A stretch of DNA of 64,000 bases from Bradyrhizobium sp. CCH5-F6 (GTDB lineage: Bacteria > Pseudomonadota > Alphaproteobacteria > Rhizobiales > Xanthobacteraceae). Each line of letters begins with the position of its first letter. The stretch's first letter is position 1. Shown in pieces: positions 53,556-61,864 of this stretch. The stretch spans positions 4,790-68,789 of the forward strand of contig NZ_LSIC01000014.1 in NCBI RefSeq assembly GCF_001556045.1, read 5' to 3'. A program made the position numbers and the translations under genes. The notes beneath the pieces are model-generated. The model ran no database searches and had not been told where the DNA came from. It saw only the letters and a program-made list of their open reading frames with translations.

Positions 53556-54335
53556 CTAACTCGCCTTGGGCACGAACGCGCCCGGCGGAATGTGCCCCTC
53601 CACATAGGCGTGCTGGAGGGCATCGAGCTGAACCCACAGCACGTTGGTCTTGAAGATCAGGGCGTTGCACACCTGGGCGCGCTGCTCCGGCGTCGTGGCA
53701 TGCGTCTTGACATAGTCGAGCGCGAAATTGGCGTCACGCGGCGCCTGCGTCAGGCGGCGCTTGAAATAGCTCATGATGTCGGGATTGACGAAATCGTAAT
53801 GCTCCAGCATGCCGGCGATGCGCTCTTCGTGCAGGTTCGGCGCGAACAGCTCGGTGAGCGAGGAGGCGATCGCCTCCAGCGGGCTCTTCTCGCGGCAGTA
53901 GTGGACATAGGCCTCCACCGCGAAGCGCGTCGCCGGCAGGATGCCCTCGGTGGATTCCACGTAAGCCGTATCGAGCCCGAGGCCTTCGGTCAGCTTGAGC
54001 CAGCGCTCGATGCCGCCTTCGCTGCCGACATCGCCGTCATGGTCCTCGATGCGGTGGCGCCATTCCAGCCGGGTGGCGCGGTCGCGAAAGCGCGAGATCA
54101 CCACCGCGTCCTTGATCGGGATGGTGCTCTGGTAATAGTAGCGGTTGAGCGCCCAGGCCTGCACCTGGCCCTTGTTGAGCTTGCCGCCGTGCAGCAGCCT
54201 ATGGAACGGATGCAGGCTGTGATAGCGCGTCGCGCCGATATGGCGCAGCGTCGCCTCCAGCTCTTCCGCCGAGTTGAGCCTGATGTCCTTGCCGATCGAG
54301 AGCGCGGTCATTCCAGTCAGTGATGCGGCGTTCAC
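53556..54335 (-). CDS. pqqC: Pyrroloquinoline-quinone synthase PqqC
   Basis: A 259-aa all-helical oxidase that carries out the final ring closure and oxidation to PQQ. It contains RYHSLHPFHRLLHGGKL, QAWALNRYYYQSTIPIKDAVVISR, RIEDHDGDVGSEGGIERWLKL and VEAYVHYCREKSPLEAI. The GTG at 54335 overlaps the pqqB stop by four bases (GTGA), which favours it over the ATG at 54311. Confidence 0.95.
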   Translation of the reverse strand: MNAASLTGMTALSIGKDIRLNSAEELEATLRHIGATRYHSLHPFHRLLHGGKLNKGQVQAWALNRYYYQSTIPIKDAVVISRFRDRATRLEWRHRIEDHDGDVGSEGGIERWLKLTEGLGLDTAYVESTEGILPATRFAVEAYVHYCREKSPLEAIASSLTELFAPNLHEERIAGMLEHYDFVNPDIMSYFKRRLTQAPRDANFALDYVKTHATTPEQRAQVCNALIFKTNVLWVQLDALQHAYVEGHIPPGAFVPKAS

Positions 54336-55261
54336 AGCACGATCTCCGTTCCGTCGGCGGGTATCTGCCACCCCGCCTGCTCGGCGGCTTTGCGCTCGGG
54401 CGAGCCGGGCAGCAGCGCCGGATTCGAGTTATTGATATGCAGAAACAGCTTCCTGTCGATACTGAGGTCGGCCAGCCGCGCGATGGCGCCGTCATCGCCG
54501 GACATTGCGACATGGCCCATGCTCTTGCCGGTCTTGTGGCCGAGGCCGGCCCTGATCATCTCGTCGTCGCGCCATACCGTGCCGTCGAAGAACACCAGCG
54601 CGGCGCCGTCGATCTCGGCCTTGAGCGCGTCGGTCACCTCGGCGCAGGCGGCGATGAAATAGAAGCACTTGCCCGTGGCCTTGTCGGTGATCTTCAGGCC
54701 CAGCGTGTCGCCATCGCCGCTCTCGCCGCCCGGATGCGCCTTGCCTTCGAGATACCAGGCCGACTTGCCCGGCACCGCGAAGGGCAGCACCTCCAGGCCG
54801 GATCGCGCGCCATCCGGCAGGCGGGGCTCGAACGGCTCGCGGAGAGTGATCGGCTGGCGCCGCACGTTCTTCTCGTTCAGCACGTTGAAGATGCTGTTGC
54901 TGGCGAGGATCGCCAGCACTTTCTCGTGCGCATACACCGTGAAGGGCGAGCCCTCGCGCATCGACAGCAGGCCCGCCACCGCATCGACTTCGCTGTTGGT
55001 CAGGATCACGCCCGCAACCGGCGTGTGACGCAGCGCGCCCGTCTTGGGGTGCAGCTGCGGCGTGGCGTTCAATTGCTGGCGAAGGTCGGGGGAGGCGTTG
55101 ATCAGGAACCAGTGCTCGCCGTCGCCGCTGAAGGCGACCGAGGCTTGTGTCCGTTGAAGCTCGTGGCCGCCGCTACGGGCCGCTCGGCAGCCCTCGCAAC
55201 CGCAATTCCATTGCGGAACTCCGCCGCCGGCCCCGGCGCCCAGGACGACGACGCGAAGCAT
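54332..55261 (-). CDS. pqqB: PQQ biosynthesis protein PqqB
   Basis: This 309-aa metallo-beta-lactamase-fold protein acts in PQQ formation, probably as a hydroxylase on the cross-linked intermediate. It starts LRVVVLGAGAGGGVPQWNCGCEGCRAAR, with the zinc-type CxCxxC, and has LINASPDLRQQL, ILTNSEVDAVAGLLSMREG and a C-terminal LHINNSNPALLP. It lies 124 bases downstream of pqqA, the usual spacing. Confidence 0.95.
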   Translation of the reverse strand: MLRVVVLGAGAGGGVPQWNCGCEGCRAARSGGHELQRTQASVAFSGDGEHWFLINASPDLRQQLNATPQLHPKTGALRHTPVAGVILTNSEVDAVAGLLSMREGSPFTVYAHEKVLAILASNSIFNVLNEKNVRRQPITLREPFEPRLPDGARSGLEVLPFAVPGKSAWYLEGKAHPGGESGDGDTLGLKITDKATGKCFYFIAACAEVTDALKAEIDGAALVFFDGTVWRDDEMIRAGLGHKTGKSMGHVAMSGDDGAIARLADLSIDRKLFLHINNSNPALLPGSPERKAAEQAGWQIPADGTEIVL

Positions 55262-55385
55262 GATCCGTCTCCTGGAGGGAACGCTGCGAGGTGGACCTCA
55301 GGCCGACACGGTTGCCGACAAGAATTTTGTCTTCCGGAAACAGAGCGTGACCGAAAGATCCACCTGCGCTGAATGCAGACGCCGC

Positions 55386-55466
55386 TTACTTGCGGGTGGC
55401 GCTCACATACATGTTGATTTCCATGCCGCAGGGCACTTCGACGATCTTCGGGGCTTTCCAGGCCAT
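55386..55466 (-). CDS. pqqA: PQQ precursor peptide PqqA
   Basis: A 26-aa peptide beginning MAWKAPKIVEVPCG and ending in ATRK. It has the conserved Glu16 and Tyr20 (spaced E-x-x-x-Y) that become the PQQ skeleton. A GGAGAG Shine-Dalgarno lies five bases upstream of the ATG. It is the first gene of pqqA-B-C-D-E and is probably made in excess, since it is the substrate rather than an enzyme. Confidence 0.95.
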   Translation of the reverse strand: MAWKAPKIVEVPCGMEINMYVSATRK

Positions 55467-55714
55467 TTGGCTCTCCATTTTTCGCGAAATTGGACGTGTC
55501 CGCCCATGGCGTTAAAGTAATGCGGGCGCAGAAGTTCGCCAGTGAAATTTTCCCGAGAACGGCTATGTTGCATCGCGAAAATGATGCTTGGCCATCATAT
55601 CTGGTGGGCTGCCTTGCGGATGGCGCATTCGGTCGCGAACCCTGTCCTGTTAAAGCAGTTGTGAGTGCAGTGCAGCTTTCAATCCGGTTCAGGCGACCCA
55701 AACTGGAACTCGTG

Positions 55715-55972
55715 ATGCCCAGATATTTCTTCAACACCCGCATCGGTGACGAGCTGATCGTGGACCCCGACGGCGAGGACCTGCGCAACCCCGATCGCGC
55801 ATGGGAGGTCGCCCGCCAGATGATCCTGGAGGTGGTGAAGTCCGAGGGCGCACAGCCGGCGCTGCTCGAGGCCGTCATCGAGGTGACCGACGACGATGGG
55901 GAGATCGTGCTTGAATTCCCCTTCACCGAGGCGCTGCTGGACATCCCCGACCAGTCCGCGACAAGGCATTAA
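55715..55972 (+). CDS. DUF6894 family protein
   Basis: An 85-aa protein with PRYFFNTRIGDELIVDPDGEDLRNPDRAWEVARQMILEV and a C-terminal VTDDDGEIVLEFPFTEALL, the pattern of short rhizobial DUF6894 proteins. It is acidic and cytosolic; the function is unknown. The ATG at 55715 has a GGAAC-like ribosome site upstream. Divergent from pqqA, followed by a palindromic repeat. Confidence 0.8.
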   Translation: MPRYFFNTRIGDELIVDPDGEDLRNPDRAWEVARQMILEVVKSEGAQPALLEAVIEVTDDDGEIVLEFPFTEALLDIPDQSATRH

Positions 55973-55988
55973 AACCTGCGCGCTCCCC

Positions 55989-56073
55989 GTCATTGCGAGC
56001 GTAGCGAAGCAATCCGGACTGCCTCCATGGAGGGGGCCTGGGTTGCTTCGTCGCAAGGCCTGCTCGCAATGAC
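55989..56073. repeat. gtcattgcgag palindromic repeat
   Basis: An 85-base copy between the DUF6894 and amidase genes, opening gtcattgcgagcg and closing tgctcgcaatgac. The inner arms are partly degenerate (gcaatccgg / gggttgc). Confidence 0.75.
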
Positions 56074-56178
56074 GGAGAATTTGGCGTCGTCCCGCGCCAT
56101 CGCCCTTCACCTCCGCGAAATCCGCATGGCTTTGCCGCGTTCCCGGCGCTAAAAGACGCCGGTCATACGGAGCAAGCC

Positions 56179-57579
56179 ATGCAAGATCTCTGGCGCCTGT
56201 CGGCCGCCGACCTCGCTACCCTCGTCAAATCCAAAAAGGTGTCCGCCAGGGAGGCCGCGCAGGCCGGCCTTGCTCGCCTGGATGCCGTCAATCCCCAGCT
56301 CAACGCGGTGATCGACCACCGGCCGGACGATGTGCTCAAGCAGGCCGCCGCCGTCGATGCCGCCATCGCCCGGGGCGAGGACCCCGGCGTGCTCGCCGGC
56401 GTGCCCGTGACCATCAAGGCCAATGTCGACCAGGAAGGCTTTGCCACCACCAATGGCCTGAAGCTCCAGCGCGACGTGATCGCGCGCGAAGACAATCCCG
56501 TCGTCGCCAATTTCCGCAAAGCCGGCGCCGTCCTGCTCGGCCGCACCAATTGCCCGGCTTTCTCCTACCGCTGGTTCACCACCAACCTCATTCATGGTGA
56601 CACCAAGAACCCCCGCGACGCCTCGCTGACGCCCGGCGGCTCCTCCGGCGGCGCCGGCTCGGCGGTCGCGGCCGGCATCGGCCACATCGCCCACGGCACC
56701 GACATTGCCGGCTCGATCCGCTATCCCGCCTATGCCTGCGGCGTGCACGGCCTGCGCCCGACGCTCGGCCGCATCCCCGCCTTCAATCCGGCGCTGCCGG
56801 AGCGCCCGATCGGGCCGCAGATCATGGCGGTGTCGGGTCCGCTGGCGCGCACCGTCAACGACATCAGGATTTCGCTCGAAGCGATGTCGGCCCGCGACGT
56901 CCGCGATCCCTGGTTCGTGCCGGTGCCGCTGCAAGGCCCCGCACGGGACAAGCGCGCCGCGCTCTGCCTCAACCCGGGTGGCCTTGCCACCACGCCGGAG
57001 GTGAAGGCGGCGGTGAGCGATGCCGGTAAGCGGCTGGAGCGCGCGGGCTGGACCGTCGACATCATCGACGACACGCCGCCGATGCGGGAGGCGGTCGAGT
57101 GGCAGATCAAGCTCTGGCTCGGCGATGGCTATGAGGCGCAGCTGGAGATGGCCGAGCGTGAGGGCGATCCCGGCGCGCTGGCCTGCCTGCGCGGCAACCG
57201 CGCCAGGGTCACGCCGATGGACCAGGCGAATTATGCCAAGGCGCTGACCCGAAGGGCCACGCTGACGCGTGAGTGGATGCTGTTCTTCGAGAAATATGCG
57301 GTGCTGCTGACGCCGGTCTCCGGCGAGCTGCCGTTCCCGGATCATCTCGACCGCAAGGACGACGAATCCTTCAAGCGGGTCTGGGAAGCGCAGCTGCCGC
57401 AGATCGCCATTCCCTTCATGGGCCTGCCGGGTCTCGTCGTCTCCACCGGTCTCGTCGGCAAGGCGCCGGTCGGCGTGCACATCGTCTCCGGCCGCTACCG
57501 CGAAGACCTCTGCCTGCTCGCGGGCGAAGCGATCGAGGCCGGCGGCGTGCCGCCGTCGCCGATCGATCCCGTGGGCTAG
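56179..57579 (+). CDS. Amidase (amidase signature family)
   Basis: A 466-aa enzyme with the Ser-cisSer-Lys triad: Lys80 in VPVTIKANVDQEG, cis-Ser156 in PGGSSGGAGSA and nucleophile Ser180 in GTDIAGSIRYPA. Such enzymes hydrolyse amide bonds of varied substrates; nothing in the sequence fixes which. It is not part of a GatCAB complex, since no gatB or gatC is near. A glutathione peroxidase starts two bases after its stop, so the two are probably co-transcribed. Confidence 0.9.
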   Translation: MQDLWRLSAADLATLVKSKKVSAREAAQAGLARLDAVNPQLNAVIDHRPDDVLKQAAAVDAAIARGEDPGVLAGVPVTIKANVDQEGFATTNGLKLQRDVIAREDNPVVANFRKAGAVLLGRTNCPAFSYRWFTTNLIHGDTKNPRDASLTPGGSSGGAGSAVAAGIGHIAHGTDIAGSIRYPAYACGVHGLRPTLGRIPAFNPALPERPIGPQIMAVSGPLARTVNDIRISLEAMSARDVRDPWFVPVPLQGPARDKRAALCLNPGGLATTPEVKAAVSDAGKRLERAGWTVDIIDDTPPMREAVEWQIKLWLGDGYEAQLEMAEREGDPGALACLRGNRARVTPMDQANYAKALTRRATLTREWMLFFEKYAVLLTPVSGELPFPDHLDRKDDESFKRVWEAQLPQIAIPFMGLPGLVVSTGLVGKAPVGVHIVSGRYREDLCLLAGEAIEAGGVPPSPIDPVG

Positions 57580-57581
57580 CG

Positions 57582-58058
57582 ATGACGGCCATTTACGACT
57601 TCAAGGCCAACTCGCTTGCCGGCGAGGAGGTGCCGATGAGGCGTTTCGAGGGGCAGGTGCTGCTGATCGTCAACACCGCGAGCAAATGCGGCTTCACGCC
57701 GCAATATCGCGGCCTCGAGGATCTCCACCGCGATCTCTCCCCGCGCGGCTTTTCGGTGCTCGGCTTTCCCTGCAACCAGTTCGGCGCGCAGGAGCCGGGG
57801 CAGGCGCGCGAGATCCAGGAGTTCTGCTCGACCCATTACGACGTCACCTTTCCCCTGTTCGCGAAGATCGACGTCAACGGGCCGAAGGCGCATCCGTTGT
57901 ACGAGTACCTGAAACGCCAGCAATCCGGCCTTCTCGGTGCCGCCATCAAATGGAATTTCACCAAATTCCTGGTGGACCGTGCCGGCAAGGTGGTTGCGCG
58001 CTACGCGCCGACCGCACGGCCCGAAGGATTGCGGCAGCAAATCGAAACACTGTTGTGA
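57582..58058 (+). CDS. Glutathione peroxidase
   Basis: A 158-aa thioredoxin-fold peroxidase that reduces hydroperoxides. The peroxidatic residue is Cys36 in NTASKCGFTPQY (cysteine, not selenocysteine), with Gln70 in FGAQE, Trp124 and Asn125 in KWNFTKFL, and a further Cys64 in FPCNQF. There is no signal peptide. It may use thioredoxin as reductant, as many bacterial members do. The ATG follows the amidase stop after two bases. Confidence 0.93.
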   Translation: MTAIYDFKANSLAGEEVPMRRFEGQVLLIVNTASKCGFTPQYRGLEDLHRDLSPRGFSVLGFPCNQFGAQEPGQAREIQEFCSTHYDVTFPLFAKIDVNGPKAHPLYEYLKRQQSGLLGAAIKWNFTKFLVDRAGKVVARYAPTARPEGLRQQIETLL

Positions 58059-58069
58059 GCGAGACAATC

Positions 58070-58312
58070 ATGAGCGACGAATTTCCCGACCGTCTGTCGG
58101 TCGATCCGAACAGCCCCTATTACAACGCGGACATCCTGGCGCGCGACGTCGGCATCCGCTTCAAGGGCATCGAGAAGACCAATGTCGAGGAATACTGCAT
58201 CAGCGAAGGCTGGGTCCGCGTCGCCGCCGGCAACGCCAAGGACCGCCACGGCAACCCGCTGACTATCAAGGTGCATGGGCCGGTCGAGCCGTATTTCAGG
58301 GATAAGGAATAG
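58070..58312 (+). CDS. DUF3297 family protein
   Basis: An 80-aa protein: DEFPDRLSVDPNSPYYNADILARDVGIRF, then EKTNVEEYCISEGWVRVAAGNAKDRHGNPLTIK, the DUF3297 pattern seen across proteobacteria. Function unknown; related small proteins have been linked to translation or glutathione-peroxidase neighbourhoods. It lies 11 bases after glutathione peroxidase and is probably in the same operon. Confidence 0.85.
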   Translation: MSDEFPDRLSVDPNSPYYNADILARDVGIRFKGIEKTNVEEYCISEGWVRVAAGNAKDRHGNPLTIKVHGPVEPYFRDKE

Positions 58313-58342
58313 TTTTCTGAGCCCGCGCCGCGCTCTCTCCAC

Positions 58343-58426
58343 GTCATTGCGAGCGAAGCGAAGCAATCCAGAATCTCACCGTTGAGGCAGTCTGGATTGC
58401 TTCGTCGCTTCGCTCCTCGCAATGAC
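58343..58426. repeat. gtcattgcgag palindromic repeat
   Basis: An 84-base copy opening gtcattgcgagcg and closing ctcgcaatgac, ending 20 bases before the tartrate dehydratase start. Its right arm overlaps a spurious upstream ATG of that gene. Confidence 0.8.
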
Positions 58427-58445
58427 GAAAGTGAAAGGCCACCCC

Positions 58446-59615
58446 ATGTCCGTCCGCATCGTCGACGTCCGCGAGATCACCAAGCCGATCTCGTCCCCGA
58501 TCCGCAATGCCTATATCGACTTCACCAGGATGACGACGAGCCTCGTTGCCGTCGTCACCGACGTCGTGCGCGACGGCAGGCGCGTCGTCGGCTATGGCTT
58601 CAACTCGAACGGCCGCTACGGGCAGGGCGGCCTGATCCGCGAACGCTTCGCCCCGCGCATCCTCGAAGCCGATCCGAAGTCGCTGCTCAATGCGAGTGGC
58701 GACAATCTCGACCCCGACAAGGTCTGGGCCGCGATGATGACCAACGAGAAGCCGGGCGGCCATGGCGAGCGCTCGGTCGCGGTCGGCACCATCGACATGG
58801 CGGTGTGGGACGCGGTGGCGAAGATCGCGGGCAAGCCGCTGTTTCGTCTGCTCGCCGAACGTCACGGCGTGACCGCCAATCCACGCGTGTTCGTCTACGC
58901 CGCCGGCGGCTATTACTATCCCGGCAAGGGCCTGTCGATGCTGCGCGGCGAGATGCGCGGCTATCTCGACCGCGGCTACAACGTCGTGAAGATGAAGATC
59001 GGCGGTGCCGATATCGGCGAGGACCGCAAGCGCATCGAGGCCGTGCTGGAAGAGATCGGCAAGGACGCGCAGCTCGCCGTCGACGCCAACGGCCGCTTCA
59101 ACCTGGAGACCGGCATCGCCTACGCCAAGATGCTGCGCGACTATCCGCTGTTCTGGTACGAGGAGGCCGGCGATCCCCTCGACTACGCGCTGCAGGCCGC
59201 GCTGGCCGAATTCTATCCCGGCCCGATGGCGACGGGCGAAAACCTGTTCAGCCATCAGGACGCCCGCAATCTGATCCGCTACGGCGGCATGCGCCCGGAC
59301 CGCGACTGGCTGCAATTCGACTGCGCGCTGTCCTACGGCCTGTGCGAATACCAGCGCACGCTGGAGGTGCTGAAGACCCACGGCTGGTCCCCCAGCCGCT
59401 GCATCCCGCATGGCGGCCACCAGATGTCGCTCAACATCGCCGCCGGCCTCGGTCTCGGCGGTAACGAAAGCTATCCCGATCTGTTCCAGCCCTATGGCGG
59501 CTTCCCGGACGGCGTCCGCGTCGAGAACGGCCACATCACCATGCCGGAACTGTCAGGCATCGGCTTCGAAGGCAAGTCCGATCTCTACAAGGAAATGAAG
59601 GCGCTGGCGGAGTAG
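58446..59615 (+). CDS. tarD: D(-)-tartrate dehydratase (enolase superfamily)
   Basis: A 389-aa enolase-superfamily enzyme matching the Bradyrhizobium D-tartrate dehydratase as I recall it, including length. The KxK motif gives Lys182 and Lys184 (VKMKIGG), metal ligands are Asp213 (VDANGRF), Glu239 (WYEE) and Glu265 (TGEN), and the general acid/base is His322 (IPHGGHQ). It dehydrates D-tartrate to oxaloacetate. The frame begins at 58422, but the ATG at 58446 has AAAGG upstream and the family N-terminus; the earlier ATG lies in a repeat. No transporter is adjacent. Confidence 0.86.
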   Translation: MSVRIVDVREITKPISSPIRNAYIDFTRMTTSLVAVVTDVVRDGRRVVGYGFNSNGRYGQGGLIRERFAPRILEADPKSLLNASGDNLDPDKVWAAMMTNEKPGGHGERSVAVGTIDMAVWDAVAKIAGKPLFRLLAERHGVTANPRVFVYAAGGYYYPGKGLSMLRGEMRGYLDRGYNVVKMKIGGADIGEDRKRIEAVLEEIGKDAQLAVDANGRFNLETGIAYAKMLRDYPLFWYEEAGDPLDYALQAALAEFYPGPMATGENLFSHQDARNLIRYGGMRPDRDWLQFDCALSYGLCEYQRTLEVLKTHGWSPSRCIPHGGHQMSLNIAAGLGLGGNESYPDLFQPYGGFPDGVRVENGHITMPELSGIGFEGKSDLYKEMKALAE

Positions 59616-59638
59616 CGCCGGCTGTCGCCACACACTCC

Positions 59639-59723
59639 GTCATTGCGAGCGCAGCGAAGCAATCCAGAATCCTTCTGCGGAAGCAGTCTGGATTGCTTCG
59701 TCGCAAGGGCTCCTCGCAATGAC
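59639..59723. repeat. gtcattgcgag palindromic repeat, left flank of GIY-YIG gene
   Basis: An 85-base copy ending in caatgacggtggggtg. It is nearly identical, in the same orientation, to the copy at 60126-60210; the two differ only in the short central loop region. Together they bracket the GIY-YIG gene. Confidence 0.85.
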
Positions 59724-59793
59724 GGTGGGGTGAGGCCTCGAAACTATCTCGCGGTTGTGATATGGTAGGCGCTCATTCCAATCGAGCGAAAGC

Positions 59794-60081
59794 ATGAAAC
59801 AGCCTTGCGTTTACATGTTCGCCAATCGTCGCAACGGGACGATATACGTCGGTGTCACCTCGAACCCGCCGCGCCGTGCGTTCGAACATCGTGAGGGTTT
59901 GGTAAAGGGTTTCTCGTCGAAGTACGGCTGCAAGCTCCTCGTCTGGTACGAGCTGCACGCGACCATGACTGACGCGATTGCGCGCGAGAAGCAGATCAAG
60001 GGCGGCAGTCGGGCGAAGAAGCTTGCGCTGATCGAGAGCATCAATCCGGACTGGACCGATTTGTACGACACGCTGATTTGA
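59794..60081 (+). CDS. GIY-YIG nuclease family protein
   Basis: A 95-aa single-domain nuclease (UPF0213 size). The GIY-YIG motif is VYMFANRRNGTIYVGVTSN; the catalytic Arg is in PPRRAFEHR and the metal Glu in AIAREKQIKG. No other domain is attached, so any DNA specificity must be in the core. These proteins occur in several copies in rhizobial genomes. Near-identical 85-base repeats lie 70 bases before its start and 44 bases after its stop. Confidence 0.92.
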   Translation: MKQPCVYMFANRRNGTIYVGVTSNPPRRAFEHREGLVKGFSSKYGCKLLVWYELHATMTDAIAREKQIKGGSRAKKLALIESINPDWTDLYDTLI

Positions 60082-60125
60082 GCCTGGAAAGCGGTACTCA
60101 AGCGCAGGCGCCTGCCACATTCACC

Positions 60126-60210
60126 GTCATTGCGAGCGCAGCGAAGCAATCCAGAATCTTTCCGCCGAAGCGGTCTGGATTGCTTCGTCGCAAGGGCTCC
60201 TCGCAATGAC
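60126..60210. repeat. gtcattgcgag palindromic repeat, right flank of GIY-YIG gene
   Basis: The partner of 59639-59723 in the same orientation, including the same ggtggggtg extension beyond the palindrome. It ends 26 bases before the malonyl-CoA decarboxylase stop. Confidence 0.85.
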
Positions 60211-60236
60211 GGTGGGGTGGCCGTCTGCCATTCCAC

Positions 60237-61589
60237 CTACGACAACCGCATATCCAGCAACCGCCGTCCTTCGCCCTTCAGCAGCTTCTTCACCGCGCTC
60301 GAGGCAACCACCTCGCCGTCATTGGCGTAGGCCTCGTGGTTCTTCTCGATGTCGTCGAGGCGGTAGAGGTAGTTCACCATGATGCCGGCGGACTCGCGTA
60401 CGCCCTTTGGCGAGAGGTCGCCGAGCCAGTTGATGCGCTCGAGCCTTGCGCCGTTGCCGAGATGGAAGCGGGCGACGGAGTCGATCAGGCGGCCCTTCGA
60501 CGTACGCGCCCTGAGGAAATAGTGCGCGGCGAGCGGCTCCAGCACGCCGCGAAGCAGCGTCGCCGTCTCGGGGCTCTCGAACCATTTGGGATCGTCGAGA
60601 CGCTTCAGCACCTCGCGGTCCTCGTCCGACAGCGGCAGGTCCTTGTCCTGCTTCACCCATGCCATGAAGCCGGGCACCGGGGACAGAGTGACGAAGGTAT
60701 CGAGCTTCGGCAGTTCGCGGCGCAGCTCTTCCACGACCTGCTTGATCAGGAAGCTGCCGAACGAGATGCCGCCCAGGCCGCGCTGGGTGTTGGAGATCGA
60801 ATAGAACACGGCGGTTCGCGCGCGCTCGATCGGAAGATGCTGGCGGTCGACCGCGAGCAAGGGTGCAATCGCGCCGGGGATGGTCTCGGTCAGCGCCACC
60901 TCGACGAATATCAGGGGCTCGTCGACCATCGCGGGATGGAAGAACGCGTAGCAGCGGCGGTCGACGGGATCGATGCGGCGGCGCAGATCGTCCCAGTCGG
61001 AGATCTCGTGCACGGCCTCGTAGCGGATGATCTTTTCGAGGATGTTGGCCGGGGTCGACCAGTCGATCCTGCGCAGCACGAGAAACCCCCTGTTGAACCA
61101 CGAAGAGAGAAGATGGGAGACGTCGCGGTCGAGCGCGGCAAGATCGGTGTGTCCGTTCATCATGCCGAGCAGGTCGGCCCGCATGTTGACGAGATCGCCG
61201 GTGCCGCCCGGTGCGCGGTTGAGGCGGCGGATCAGCTCCTGCCGTCGCGGCTCGGAGGCGAAGTGCAGCGAGCTCGCGTCCTCGTCGCTGGGCTCGGCGC
61301 GCCATTGCTCGATCGCCTGCGCCAGGCGCTCCCGATCGGGGCCGAAGTCACGCACCAGGCCCTCGAAGAAGGCGCGGCGTCCTGCCGCGTCCAGCTCCCG
61401 GTAGATGTCGAGCACCTCGCGCGCCATCGCGGTGCCAGAGGCTTCGCCCCGGCCCGACAAGAGCGCATCGCAGAGTTCGAGCAGTCCATCGGCATCGCGT
61501 TTGGTATCGGCGGAGTCGCCGCGGCGAAGCAGCGTGCGGCCGCGCTCGGAGATGGTGGCGAGCAGGTCGGAGAAGAAGGCGTTGGCCAT
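60237..61589 (-). CDS. Malonyl-CoA decarboxylase
   Basis: A 450-aa malonyl-CoA decarboxylase, converting malonyl-CoA to acetyl-CoA. The N-terminal helical domain leads to the GNAT-like catalytic part: HEISDWDDLRRRIDP, CYAFFHPAMVDEPLIFVEVAL, AVFYSISNTQRGLGGISFGSFLIKQVVEEL, TFVTLSPVPGFMAWV and HFHLGNGARLERI-like RFHLGNGARLERINW. The C-terminus ends in MRLS without a targeting signal. In rhizobia the enzyme often sits in a mat operon; here no matB or matC is adjacent. Confidence 0.93.
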   Translation of the reverse strand: MANAFFSDLLATISERGRTLLRRGDSADTKRDADGLLELCDALLSGRGEASGTAMAREVLDIYRELDAAGRRAFFEGLVRDFGPDRERLAQAIEQWRAEPSDEDASSLHFASEPRRQELIRRLNRAPGGTGDLVNMRADLLGMMNGHTDLAALDRDVSHLLSSWFNRGFLVLRRIDWSTPANILEKIIRYEAVHEISDWDDLRRRIDPVDRRCYAFFHPAMVDEPLIFVEVALTETIPGAIAPLLAVDRQHLPIERARTAVFYSISNTQRGLGGISFGSFLIKQVVEELRRELPKLDTFVTLSPVPGFMAWVKQDKDLPLSDEDREVLKRLDDPKWFESPETATLLRGVLEPLAAHYFLRARTSKGRLIDSVARFHLGNGARLERINWLGDLSPKGVRESAGIMVNYLYRLDDIEKNHEAYANDGEVVASSAVKKLLKGEGRRLLDMRLS

Positions 61590-61762
61590 CTGGGCTTTCG
61601 TGTCAGGTTTGTGCGATGCGGAAGTTTACACAAGATTTGGGCGGAAGCCGATCACAATCAAGCGGCGGAATCCGGCAACTTTAGTCGGGCCGTGCGTCTG
61701 GTGAATGGCGGCATGCCGCACGGAACGTTGCTGTGGCGGAGGTTGCTTATTCCAAACGCGCC

Positions 61763-61864
61763 GTCATGCCCCGGCTTGACCGGGGCATCCAGTACGCCGC
61801 GGCTTCTCCGTCCTAGCTGAGCCGTCTCGGCGTACTGGGTCGCCCGGTCAAGCCGGGCGACGAC
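61763..61864. repeat. gtcatgccccggcttgaccggggc palindromic repeat
   Basis: The element opens gtcatgccccggcttgacc and ends ggtcaagccgggcgacgac, with inner ccagtacgccg / cggcgtactgg arms, so it folds into a long hairpin. Its right half encodes the last residues and stop codon of the AraC regulator. Confidence 0.75.
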
